In this document: positions 1-7,088 of the stretch, in pieces
Layout of the letters: every line of letters begins with the position of its first letter
Position numbering within the stretch: position 1 is the stretch's first letter
Assembly: GCA_946886185.1 (NCBI GenBank)
Contig: CAMPIC010000096.1
Location: 1 to 8,425, forward strand
DNA from: an uncultured bacterium
GTDB taxonomy: Bacteria > Eisenbacteria > RBG-16-71-46 > CAIMUX01
DNA length: 8,425 bases
Direction of reading: 5' to 3'
Translations under genes and position numbers: made by a program
Notes under the pieces: generated by a model
Databases searched by the model: none
Seen by the model: the letters and a program-made list of their open reading frames with translations, nothing else
What the model was told of the DNA's origin: nothing

Positions 1-198
1 CGCTCGCTCAGCTCCTCCCACTCCTCCATGTCGCGGAAGACGGAGCAGCGGCAGCGAGGTTGCTCGCGAACCGGCGGTTCAGCGAGCATCTCCGCTCCCG
101 GCGCGCGGTCGAAAGACGATCCGTGCTTCCTGGCGCTCATCGAAAGGACGATTGGCGGTTCCTGGGCCGCATGGAAAGGACTCGCTCGTGGATCCTAA
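1..198 (+). CDS. possible C-terminal end of an unidentified upstream gene (partial)
   Basis: Frame 1 is open from the left edge to a TAA at 196-198, giving about 65 residues that end in ...AAWKGLARGS. No family is recognised. The case for coding is codon composition: about three quarters of its third positions are G or C, including all of the first 18 codons, which is clearly better than the other two plus-strand frames here. If real, its stop lies 11 bases inside rpiA, an arrangement typical of translational coupling, and the rpiA ribosome binding site lies inside this gene. All three plus frames are open near the edge, as GC-rich DNA often allows, so this could be spurious. Confidence 0.35.
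   Translation, partial: RSLSSSHSSMSRKTEQRQRGCSRTGGSASISAPGARSKDDPCFLALIERTIGGSWAAWKGLARGS
173..180 (+). promoter_or_regulatory. ribosome binding site deciding the rpiA start
   Basis: GGAAAGGA lies 7 bases before the GTG at 188. It supports that GTG over the in-frame TTG at 152, which has no comparable purine stretch at the right distance and would add 12 residues (MAVPGPHGKDSL) not expected in RpiA. Confidence 0.7.
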
Positions 199-883
199 AC
201 TGCATGCGGCACGACGCGCACTCGAGCTCATCGAGTCTGGTATGGCCCTGGGGCTCGGCACCGGCTCCACCGCCAACCATTTCGTGCGCGAGCTGGGATA
301 CCAGGTTCGCTCCGGAACATTCACGGATTTGCGCTGTGTGGCTACGTCGGAAGCGACCGCTCGACTCGCGGCCGCGGAAGGGCTGTCGCTCGTTTCGATC
401 GAAGATCAGCCCGTCCTCGATCTCACGATCGACGGAGCGGACGAAGTCGATCCCGACTGGAACCTGATCAAAGGGGGCGGAGGGTCTCTCCTCCGGGAGA
501 AAATCGTCGCGCAAGCTTCGCGCAAGCTCGCGATCGTCGCCGACGAATCGAAATGCGTCACTCGGCTCGGCGAGCGTTGGGCGTTACCGGTCGAGGTAAT
601 TCCGTTCGGATGGAAGACGCATCTCGCGCACTTCGAGGACCTAGGGGGACATCCCGCTCTGCGCCTGGGCGCGGAGGGAGCGCCGTTCGTCACGGACGGA
701 GGAAACCTCACGGTCGACATCGACTTCTCCGAAGCCGGGAGCGGGCGCGGTCTGGCTGCTCCCGAGACGTTGCACGCGGAGCTCCGCCGCCGCGCGGGAG
801 TGGTCGAGACGGGATTGTTCCTCGGAATGACCTCGATCCTGATCGTCGGATCCGCGAGCGGAGCGACGCTCGAACGCCGCTGA
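188..883 (+). CDS. rpiA: ribose-5-phosphate isomerase A
   Basis: Cytosolic enzyme that interconverts ribose 5-phosphate and ribulose 5-phosphate in the non-oxidative pentose phosphate pathway. From the GTG start the product is 231 residues, close to the roughly 220 usual for RpiA. Family motifs are in order: the phosphate-binding loop GLGTGST (residues 22-28), IDGADEVD (81-88), LIKGGGGSLLREKI (93-106), and a C-terminal VVETGLFLG stretch (206-214). The residues matching the known catalytic set of E. coli RpiA (D81, D84, K94, E103) are D82, D85, K95 and E104, so the enzyme should be active. It may be coupled to an upstream gene through an 11-base overlap, and it converges on the metallophosphoesterase gene with only 40 bases between the stops. 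No convincing hairpin-plus-T-tract terminator is visible in that gap. Confidence 0.95.
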   Translation: MDPKLHAARRALELIESGMALGLGTGSTANHFVRELGYQVRSGTFTDLRCVATSEATARLAAAEGLSLVSIEDQPVLDLTIDGADEVDPDWNLIKGGGGSLLREKIVAQASRKLAIVADESKCVTRLGERWALPVEVIPFGWKTHLAHFEDLGGHPALRLGAEGAPFVTDGGNLTVDIDFSEAGSGRGLAAPETLHAELRRRAGVVETGLFLGMTSILIVGSASGATLERR

Positions 884-923
884 CAGTCTTTGCGCAGCAT
901 GCGGAGTCTCGCGGCCGACCCGC

Positions 924-2063
924 TCACCAGGTGAGGATCGTGACGGAATCGCGCATCGCCCCGCGGTCCTCCCCCAGGAAACGCACGGACATGGTCAGCG
1001 TGCTGTCCGTCGCCTCGAAGATCGCAAACTGATTCTCCTCTTCATCGAGCATCACCGACTCTTGCGAGATGCTCCATCCTTCCAGATCCCGCCATCCCTG
1101 CGCCCGCAGCCGTTCGACTTCCTTCCCCGCGATGTCGCGAGCGCGGCGTGCCCCGTCCCCGATCCAGAGAATCGCGGTCCTCGGTCGACCGGAAAGATTG
1201 ACCAGATCCATGGAACGGCCCCCCTTTTCGAGAACGAACCGTTCATAGGTGTGGGTGTGTCCGACGAGAACGAGATCGACTCCGGCATCCAGCAAGAGCT
1301 CGGGGAACGGCGGCTTCTCCGGCCCCCTCGGTCGATAACTCCATAGGTACACGGCGGTCTCGAGGTGCTTTCGCGAGCTCTGCAGGAATGGATGATGGAG
1401 AACCACGACGAGCGGACCGGTCCAGCTTCGGGATGCCTCCAGCTCTTGCGCCAGCCAGCGCATTTGCGCCTCGACACGATTCGGGGGGGACGTCGCCTCC
1501 TCGCCGTATGCCAGATCGTTGGAATCGAGGAAGAGGAAGCGGACAGGGCCGGCATCCTTTCGGTAATACATCCGGGCGCTCGAAAACTCTGGATCGAGAT
1601 AGCCCAGAAACGTGCCGGTGTTGTCCCTGGCCTGCTGCACCTTGTTGTTGCGCACCTCGTGATTGCCCACTCCGACCAAGAGGGGCAGCTCCCCGACCGG
1701 CGCGAGAATCTCCCGCAGCATCCAGTACTGATCGCTGTATTGGCCGTCCTGCACGATGTCGCCGGTATCGACGATGAAGTCGAGCCGATCCTGAGCATGG
1801 ACGGCGGCGATCTGCGCGATCATCGCCTGCCACTCTCCATCCGCCAGGGCGCGCTGATCTCCGTAAGCCGCGAAACGGACCCGTCCATCCTCGGCGACCG
1901 CGGCTTGTTCCAAGGCGGGGTGGTCGAGGCGCTGGACCGGTACTTTGGAGGAGCTCGGCCACGGCCCTCCCACTTCCCAGGGCCAGGTGAACCCGAGCGA
2001 GGCTGCCGAGAGAGTCAGGATGAGCGCGTGCAATCGGACGACGGACGAGGTCGGACGTTTCAA
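924..2063 (-). CDS. exported calcineurin-like metallophosphoesterase
   Basis: Predicted metal-dependent phosphoesterase of 379 residues. The N-terminus (MKRPTSSVVR then a hydrophobic run at about 11-25) looks like a Sec signal peptide, so it should act in the periplasm or at the envelope. There is no lipobox cysteine. Metallophosphatase motifs appear in order: YGDQR (67-71), VDTGDIVQDG (98-107), GVGNHE (131-136), LHHPF (222-226) and GHTHTYER (268-275). These are the metal ligands and catalytic histidine of the fold. The spacing resembles purple-acid-phosphatase-like and other PF00149 proteins; the substrate cannot be read from the sequence. In the first motif the residue two after the Asp is Arg instead of the commoner His or Gly, as in the GDTR form known in some relatives. 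The start is TTG at 2063, chosen because AAGGAG sits 7 bases upstream on the minus strand and the signal peptide begins there. The gene diverges from the barrel operon and converges on rpiA. Confidence 0.88.
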   Translation of the reverse strand: MKRPTSSVVRLHALILTLSAASLGFTWPWEVGGPWPSSSKVPVQRLDHPALEQAAVAEDGRVRFAAYGDQRALADGEWQAMIAQIAAVHAQDRLDFIVDTGDIVQDGQYSDQYWMLREILAPVGELPLLVGVGNHEVRNNKVQQARDNTGTFLGYLDPEFSSARMYYRKDAGPVRFLFLDSNDLAYGEEATSPPNRVEAQMRWLAQELEASRSWTGPLVVVLHHPFLQSSRKHLETAVYLWSYRPRGPEKPPFPELLLDAGVDLVLVGHTHTYERFVLEKGGRSMDLVNLSGRPRTAILWIGDGARRARDIAGKEVERLRAQGWRDLEGWSISQESVMLDEEENQFAIFEATDSTLTMSVRFLGEDRGAMRDSVTILTW

Positions 2064-2070
2064 CCGAAGA

Positions 2071-2076
2071 CTCCTT
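2071..2076 (-). promoter_or_regulatory. ribosome binding site of the metallophosphoesterase gene
   Basis: Read on the minus strand this is AAGGAG, 7 bases before the TTG codon at 2063-2061. It is the main evidence that TTG is the true start. Confidence 0.7.
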
Positions 2077-2102
2077 ACGCTACTCTCTGCCTTCGTCAGC
2101 GT

Positions 2103-2119
2103 GCGTCAAAGGATGACGC
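2103..2119. repeat. 6-bp inverted repeat, possible operator
   Basis: GCGTCA (2103-2108) and TGACGC (2114-2119) are perfect inverted copies separated by five bases. The left arm overlaps the TTGACG -35-like hexamer read on the minus strand, so it would be well placed for a regulator of the metallophosphoesterase. The repeat is short and could be chance. Confidence 0.3.
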
Positions 2120-2234
2120 CGCGCGTACCTCGAGGGTGGGATGTCGCTCGGTTCGAGCATCGATCGTACCTGCTTCCATAGTCTCGCTGTCGTTCACCAG
2201 CCCGCGCGGATGAACGCTAGCATGTTCCGGAAAC

Positions 2235-2251
2235 CCGTCCCACCCGGACGG
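2235..2251. repeat. 6-bp inverted repeat upstream of the barrel gene
   Basis: CCGTCC (2235-2240) and GGACGG (2246-2251) form a perfect inverted repeat around a CACCC loop, 63 bases before the chosen start of the barrel gene. In RNA it would be a short GC-rich hairpin in the leader. There is no T-tract, so it is not an intrinsic terminator. Significance is uncertain in such GC-rich DNA. Confidence 0.25.
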
Positions 2252-2314
2252 AGCTCGACTCGTTCCCTGGAGTTCTTCTCCCAGCCCGCCACCCTGCCAG
2301 TGGCTTTCACTCGC

Positions 2315-3871
2315 ATGATGAATCTTTCGACTCGGCTGCGTCGGTCCGCATTCGGCCTCCTGGGATGCGCTCTGCTCCTGGGAGCGACGCTTCCCGCAGC
2401 GCGCGCGCAGGACTCGGGCAGTCATTCCGCCGCGGGAGATCCGATCGAGCAGCGGAGTGACGCCGAGCTGATCGCGCAGGATGCCAGTGCGGCCAGCCAA
2501 GAACAGAGCAGCGAATCCGGATCCAACCGTGTCGATGCCGCGACTGCCCGCCTGACCGGCTACGGCGAGAGCTACTGGGGATACATCCCTCCTCCCGCCG
2601 ACTCGATCTCCGCGCCGTTCCGAAACACTCCTCGTCCCCTTTGGGAGTATCCGCTCCTCGTTCCGTACCGGATCGCGGAGCTGCCCATCCGTGCCACCTG
2701 GAACGTCGCGGGGGCAACCTACGGACTGCTGGAGCGCCACCATGTGATCCAGACGTTGAGCCGTCTTCTCGGGCCAAAGGACCTTCCCTACGGATTCACC
2801 ATGCAGCTCAAGGCAGGCGGCTTGACCGGCGTGGGCGGCGGAGTCGGGTTCTTTCACAATTCGTTCCTGGGCGAGGACAATCGATTCAAGGCGCGCGCGC
2901 TCTACACTTCCACGGGAACGCGCCGTGCGGTGGCCGGAGTGTTGATCGGAGAGGGACGTCCGTTCTATCTGGACGCCGGCGTCGGGTACACGCTCCGGCA
3001 GAACGCGCGCTATTTCGGATTGGGACACGCGAGCGATCCGGACGATGAGAGCTTCTACTCCCAGGAGTCCGGTTGGGCCGGTCTCTCTCTCGGCCGCCGC
3101 TTCCCCGAACACTTCGTCCTCGAGCTGACCGGCGCCTATTCCCAAGTCGGAACGCGCGCGCCTCACGAAGAGCGCACTCCCCCGATCGCGGAGCAGTTCG
3201 CGGCCGACTTGCCGTTCGGTTACGGAGATCGTTCGAAGGGAGTGCTCTTCGATCTGACCTTCTTCCATGACAACACCTCCGAGACCGGGAGACCCGAGCG
3301 CGGGGGTGTTCGCCGTGTCGAGCTCTCCCACTTTCTGGAGAGCGGCGCGGAAGAGGGAGGCGATTCGCCCAGCTATTGGGGCTACCGAGCCAATCTCGAG
3401 CAGTTCGTCCCACTCTGGTTCACGGAGCGTGCCCTCGCGCTTCGTGGTTTCGTCGGTTATCTGGACGGCCAGACGGACGAGATCCCATTCCAGCGGCTCT
3501 ACACCAACGACGAGCCGGATCAGCTGCGCGGATACACCGATTACCGGTGGCGCGATCGCGGCATCGCGGCAGCGACGATCGAATATCGCTGGCCGGCTTG
3601 GTCCCTCCGCGCGTTGGGCGGGTTGGGCATCGATGCCTATCTGCTGACCGATCTCGGCCAGGTATTCCACGATTTCGACGAGATCTCCTCGCGCAATGCG
3701 ACCGTGTCCTACGGAGGCGGGCTGCGGCTGGCATCTCCCGCGGGATTCCGAGGTCGGATCGAAATCGCGCGCAGCGAAGAGGAAACCGTCTTTCGAATTT
3801 CCACCGACCAGATCTTCCAGTACGACAAGGGCGATCTGTACAACGGGAGAGACAGCGCGGTCCTGCGCTGA
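2315..3871 (+). CDS. Omp85/BamA-type outer-membrane beta-barrel protein without evident POTRA domains
   Basis: Predicted outer-membrane protein of 518 residues. The start is one of the paired ATGs at 2315 and 2318, chosen because a clean signal peptide follows (NLSTRLRR, then a hydrophobic run, then PAARA/QDS with cleavage near residue 31). No good Shine-Dalgarno precedes either ATG. Residues 32-80 are a polar, probably disordered linker. From about 160 on there are alternating, glycine- and aromatic-rich strands typical of a barrel. Omp85-superfamily (bacterial surface antigen) signs are YFGLGHASDPDDESFY (233-248) and QLRGYTDYRWR (403-413), whose LRGY matches the conserved loop motif, followed by DLGQVF (446-451). 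The roughly 130 residues before the barrel are too short for a normal series of POTRA domains. The last strand seems to end at IF (500-501), leaving a 17-residue tail instead of the usual C-terminal aromatic. It is the first gene of the operon, 3 bases before the kinase-like gene. It might insert or translocate envelope proteins, or be a simple barrel; this is inferred. Confidence 0.8.
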   Translation: MMNLSTRLRRSAFGLLGCALLLGATLPAARAQDSGSHSAAGDPIEQRSDAELIAQDASAASQEQSSESGSNRVDAATARLTGYGESYWGYIPPPADSISAPFRNTPRPLWEYPLLVPYRIAELPIRATWNVAGATYGLLERHHVIQTLSRLLGPKDLPYGFTMQLKAGGLTGVGGGVGFFHNSFLGEDNRFKARALYTSTGTRRAVAGVLIGEGRPFYLDAGVGYTLRQNARYFGLGHASDPDDESFYSQESGWAGLSLGRRFPEHFVLELTGAYSQVGTRAPHEERTPPIAEQFAADLPFGYGDRSKGVLFDLTFFHDNTSETGRPERGGVRRVELSHFLESGAEEGGDSPSYWGYRANLEQFVPLWFTERALALRGFVGYLDGQTDEIPFQRLYTNDEPDQLRGYTDYRWRDRGIAAATIEYRWPAWSLRALGGLGIDAYLLTDLGQVFHDFDEISSRNATVSYGGGLRLASPAGFRGRIEIARSEEETVFRISTDQIFQYDKGDLYNGRDSAVLR

Positions 3872-3874
3872 GCC

Positions 3875-5677
3875 ATGAGCTACGTCGGCAACGTACATTG
3901 GGACCACCGATCCGAGCCGCGCGCTTGGGTTCGTTCTCTTCGGGAACGTGCCGGCGGCGCGGTTCTTGGATATTTGACGCTCCCTCTCATGGGACTCGCG
4001 CTGCTGTGCATTCCGCAGGATGCGTTCGCCAGGGACGATCTCGTCGATGAGCCGATCGTCTGGTACGACCTCGATCAAGTCTCGATCGCGCAGCCCGAGG
4101 AACGAGATCCGGAGTTGAACTGGGACTCGATCAAAGACACCGCGATCCTGCCTCCCCGCCGTTTCTTCGATCCGGTTCGATTCGTGCGCCGGGTCGGCAC
4201 GGCATTCGGAGGGGACCACGTCAAAGCGGCCCCCAACGTGAACCTGCTCGGCGAGGTCCCGAACAGCTCCTGGTTCACCAACCGCATCGGGATGTTTCCG
4301 ATGACCCCACAAGAAGCGGCGAGCGGACCCGCGGGGCCCGGCGGCATCGGCGAAACCGGCCCCGATCGAAACGGACCCTGGACGGTCGTGAGCGCGAAGA
4401 CGCAGGGCGTGACTCCGGGATTCAACATCCGCGATGCGCGCGGCGACACCTATCTGATCAAGTTCGACCCGCCGGGAGAGATCGGCACCGCGACCTGCGC
4501 GGGAGTCGTTTCGGGGAGGATCTTTCACGCCGCCGGATACAACGTCCCGATCGACGCGACCGTGACGTTCCGCAGGGAAGATCTGGTCCTCGGGGAAGAC
4601 GTGAAGATCCGTCTCGCGGACGGAAGCCGCCGGACGATGACGGAAGCCGATCTCGAAGCCATCCTCGGAAGCGTGGGTCGCCTGCCCGATGGCAGCTGGT
4701 TCGCCATCGCGAGCAAGTTCCTCGACGGCACTCCGGTGGGACCGTTCAACTTCTACGGCCGCCGGCCGGACGATCCCAATGACCGCATTCCGCACGAGGA
4801 CCGCCGCGAGCTTCGCGGTCTGGAGATCTTCTGCGCGTGGCTCAACCATTTCGATACCAAGCAGCTCAACTCGCTGGACACCTACATCGCGGGGGGTGAC
4901 GGCGGATACGTCAAGCATCACCTGATCGACTTCGCGAGCACGTTGGGCGTGGGCGCGTCCGGTTCCACGGCTCGATACGGCTACGAGTACACCGTCGATG
5001 TGCCTGCGATCACGGGACGATTGCTTTCCCTCGGGTTCCACGAGAGCACCTGGCGAAAGCTGGAGCGCGATCCTGACCTGCCGCAGGTGGGGTACTTCTC
5101 CGCCGATCTCTGGGATCCGCTCGAGTTCAAGCCGATGCAGCCGAACACAGCCTTCGCCAACTCCACCGAGGACGACGGATACTGGGCGGCAAAAATCATT
5201 ACCGCATTCCGCGACGAGCATCTGGAAGCGATCGTGGCGAGCGCGGGATATCGCGACGCGGCCTCCGCTGCGCACATCCTCGATGTCTTGAAGAAGCGGC
5301 GGGATCGGATCGGCCGAGCGTTCTTCGACGAGATCCCGCCCCTGGAGTTTTTCGCGAAGTCCGGCGACCGCCTCCTCTTTCGGGATCTCGGCGCGGAGCG
5401 CGACCTGTATCCCGATCATGTGCCGCTGTACTCGTATCGGTGTGCCGCAGTCGCGTCCGATCGCGCGGCGGCATCCTGGACTCCTCTCGACACGACCTCG
5501 CAGTCCGCGATCGATCTGAATCGGAGCGCCGTCGTGGAGGCGATGCGGGAAGCGTCGATGGAGGACTATCCGTTTCTCGCCGTCGAGCTTCGCGTCCGTC
5601 GGTACGAGGACTGGTCGCGTCCAGTCACCGCGTATTTGTCCCGCAAGAGCGGGCGCGTGCTCGCGGTAGATCGATGA
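3875..5677 (+). CDS. exported protein with a divergent protein-kinase-like signature
   Basis: 600-residue protein with a hydrophobic segment at about 28-46 ending PQDAFA/RDD near residue 52, consistent with a Sec signal peptide with a long, charged N-region or a membrane anchor. I do not recognise a characterised family member. Kinase-like elements occur in the expected order: a glycine-containing stretch QGVTPGFNIRD (177-187), TYLIKF (192-197) with Lys196 placed like the VAIK lysine, a following helix with Glu202 as a possible partner, LNHFDTKQLN (323-332), which matches the H-x-D-x-K-x-x-N catalytic loop (His325, Asp327, Lys329, Asn332), and LIDFAS (350-355), which resembles DFG with Ala in place of Gly. 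HipA-, CotH- and Fam20-like atypical kinases share such sparse motifs. EVPNSSWFTNRIG (127-139) precedes the domain. Residues from about 360 on are unassigned and mostly helical, then mixed strands. The gene starts 3 bases after the barrel stop and overlaps the transporter gene by 4 bases (ATGA), so the three should be co-expressed. Kinase activity and substrate are inference. Confidence 0.65.
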   Translation: MSYVGNVHWDHRSEPRAWVRSLRERAGGAVLGYLTLPLMGLALLCIPQDAFARDDLVDEPIVWYDLDQVSIAQPEERDPELNWDSIKDTAILPPRRFFDPVRFVRRVGTAFGGDHVKAAPNVNLLGEVPNSSWFTNRIGMFPMTPQEAASGPAGPGGIGETGPDRNGPWTVVSAKTQGVTPGFNIRDARGDTYLIKFDPPGEIGTATCAGVVSGRIFHAAGYNVPIDATVTFRREDLVLGEDVKIRLADGSRRTMTEADLEAILGSVGRLPDGSWFAIASKFLDGTPVGPFNFYGRRPDDPNDRIPHEDRRELRGLEIFCAWLNHFDTKQLNSLDTYIAGGDGGYVKHHLIDFASTLGVGASGSTARYGYEYTVDVPAITGRLLSLGFHESTWRKLERDPDLPQVGYFSADLWDPLEFKPMQPNTAFANSTEDDGYWAAKIITAFRDEHLEAIVASAGYRDAASAAHILDVLKKRRDRIGRAFFDEIPPLEFFAKSGDRLLFRDLGAERDLYPDHVPLYSYRCAAVASDRAAASWTPLDTTSQSAIDLNRSAVVEAMREASMEDYPFLAVELRVRRYEDWSRPVTAYLSRKSGRVLAVDR

Positions 5678-7074
5678 CGCCAGTCGCTCGCAAGCCGCCC
5701 CTGGAGCGGTTCCTCAGCCTGTTCGCCGAAGTTCGGCCGGGTGAGGCGATCACCGCTCTCCTGCTCACCAGCTCGGTCTTCCTGATCCTCGCCTCGTACT
5801 ACGTGATCAAGCCGGTCCGCGAGGCGCTCATCCTCTCGACTGGCGGCGCCGAGGTGAAGGCGTACACCTCCGCGCTGCAGACCGGGGTCCTCCTCGCCAT
5901 CGTGCCTCTCTATGCGAAGCTCGCCAGCAACGTGCCGCGTCGGCGCCTCATCAACATCGTCACCCTCTTCTTCGTGGTTTGCCTGGTCGGGTTTTTCTTC
6001 CTGGCGGAACAAGAGGTGCGTCTTCGCATACCGATGATCCTGCCTCCCCTGGATTCGCCTCGCTTCGGATTCATCGACCTCTCGCTCGGGGTGCTGTTCT
6101 ATCTGTGGGTCGGGATCTTCAACGTGATGGTGGTCGCTCAGTTCTGGTCGTTCGCCAACGACCTGTACACGCCTGAGCAGGGAAAGCGCCTCTTTGCCAT
6201 CATCGGGTTCGGCGCTTCCGCGGGCGCGGTCCTGGGGCCGGCCATCGCCGGAACGCTCATCGAGCCGATCGGACTCAACCGGCTGCTCCTGGTCGCGGGG
6301 TTGATCCTGTTTCTCAGTCTGATCATGACCAATGTCGTCGACTCGCGCGAACGCGGTCGGGCGGTGCGGGTGAGACCCGATGGTATTGCCGGCGCGTCCC
6401 CTTCTGTGGTCGAAGAGGAAGGCATCGGCAAGCAAGGCGCGTACAAGCTCCTGTTCCGCAATCGATACCTGCTCTCGATCGCCTTTCTTATTCTCTTCCT
6501 CAACTGGGTCAACTCGACCGGCGAATATATCCTGGGACGCGTCGTGACCGACGCCGCGAGCCGCGCCGCCGCCGCCGGCGGGCCTGACGAAGGCACCTTC
6601 ATCGGCGGGTTCTACTCGAGCTTCTTCGGCGTGGTGAACGTGGTCGGCTTGGTCGTGCAGCTGTTTCTGGTGTCGCGAATCTTGAAGTACATCGGGGTGA
6701 GAGGAGCTCTCCTCATCATGCCCGCGATCGCCTTGATCGGGTACTCGATGGTGGCGTTCGTTCCCTTGCTCGGACTCATCCGCTGGGTAAAGACCGCGGA
6801 GAACGCGACCGACTACTCGCTGCAGAACACTTTGCGCGGGGTGCTGTTCCTTCCCACCACGCGCGAGGAGAAGTACAAGGCGAAGCAGGCGATCGACACC
6901 ATCTTCGTTCGGGCGGGCGACGCCCTGGCCGCGCTCCTCGTCTTCGTCGGCACCACGTTCCTGGCGTTCCAGACCCGCGAGTTCGCGCTCGTGAACATGG
7001 CCTTCGTGGCGATCTGGATCGTCCTCGCGCTGGTGGTCGGGCTCCGGTATCGCAGGCTCGCGCAAGACTCCTGA
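5674..7074 (+). CDS. multi-pass membrane protein, probable NTP/NDP exchange (Tlc/Npt-like) transporter
   Basis: 466-residue inner-membrane protein with about 11-12 hydrophobic helices, for example near 25-45, 66-83, 93-111, 133-158, 172-195, 203-222, 266-284, 308-333, 340-365, 415-432 and 437-456. Features recalled from ATP/ADP translocase relatives are the first-helix motif YYVIKPVREAL (42-52), similar to the YxxxRDTKD region of Tlc proteins, and ENATDYSLQNTLR (376-388) followed by EEKYKAKQAIDT (398-409) with downstream R413-A-G-D, similar to their K-x-K-x-K-x-AID...R-x-G segment. It is slightly shorter than the roughly 500 residues of characterised members. Those exchange ATP for ADP or other nucleotides; the substrate here is not proven, and a generic major-facilitator protein is the alternative. 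The ATG at 5674 overlaps the upstream TGA (ATGA, 5674-5677). No clear Shine-Dalgarno is seen, which points to translational coupling with the kinase-like gene. Confidence 0.75.
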   Translation: MTPVARKPPLERFLSLFAEVRPGEAITALLLTSSVFLILASYYVIKPVREALILSTGGAEVKAYTSALQTGVLLAIVPLYAKLASNVPRRRLINIVTLFFVVCLVGFFFLAEQEVRLRIPMILPPLDSPRFGFIDLSLGVLFYLWVGIFNVMVVAQFWSFANDLYTPEQGKRLFAIIGFGASAGAVLGPAIAGTLIEPIGLNRLLLVAGLILFLSLIMTNVVDSRERGRAVRVRPDGIAGASPSVVEEEGIGKQGAYKLLFRNRYLLSIAFLILFLNWVNSTGEYILGRVVTDAASRAAAAGGPDEGTFIGGFYSSFFGVVNVVGLVVQLFLVSRILKYIGVRGALLIMPAIALIGYSMVAFVPLLGLIRWVKTAENATDYSLQNTLRGVLFLPTTREEKYKAKQAIDTIFVRAGDALAALLVFVGTTFLAFQTREFALVNMAFVAIWIVLALVVGLRYRRLAQDS

Positions 7075-7088
7075 GCGCCCCTCGTTAG

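Larger units (their letters stand above)
2064..2314. other. divergent intergenic region between metallophosphoesterase and barrel operon
   Basis: About 250 bases separate the two divergent starts, and both promoters should lie here. On the minus strand a TTGACG (2109 down to 2104) is a fair -35 hexamer for the metallophosphoesterase, but no good -10 follows at 16-18 bases. On the plus strand CATAGT near 2173-2178 is a possible -10 without a good -35. I therefore call no promoter. Two short perfect inverted repeats are listed separately. The plus-strand frame of the barrel gene stays open back to 2141, so a longer N-terminus cannot be excluded, though those residues show no recognisable feature. 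Confidence 0.5.

Noticed and set aside
884..923. CGCA-GCA-TGCG mini-hairpin between the convergent rpiA and metallophosphoesterase stops, as a terminator
   Set aside because: The stem is only 4 bp, is interrupted beyond that, and no T-tract follows on either strand.
406..927. Overlapping open frames on both strands across rpiA
   Set aside because: They are shadows of a gene with all RpiA catalytic motifs intact.
2150..2165. GGTTCGAGC, resembling a tRNA T-arm
   Set aside because: There is no acceptor-stem partner, anticodon arm or D-arm at suitable distance, so no cloverleaf can be drawn. A similar GGTTCGATTC inside the kinase-like gene near 4173 also fails.
2096..5419. A 1107-codon open frame on the minus strand, antisense to the barrel and kinase-like genes
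   Set aside because: Its translation is low-complexity in character (rich in Arg, Glu, Gly, Val), with no recognisable domain, and it mirrors two well-supported plus-strand genes. Long antisense frames are expected where third codon positions are nearly all G or C.
5566..7065. A 499-codon open frame on the minus strand opposite the transporter gene
   Set aside because: The translation is dominated by Glu, Asp, Arg and His, as expected from reading hydrophobic codons backwards. The plus strand encodes convincing transmembrane helices.
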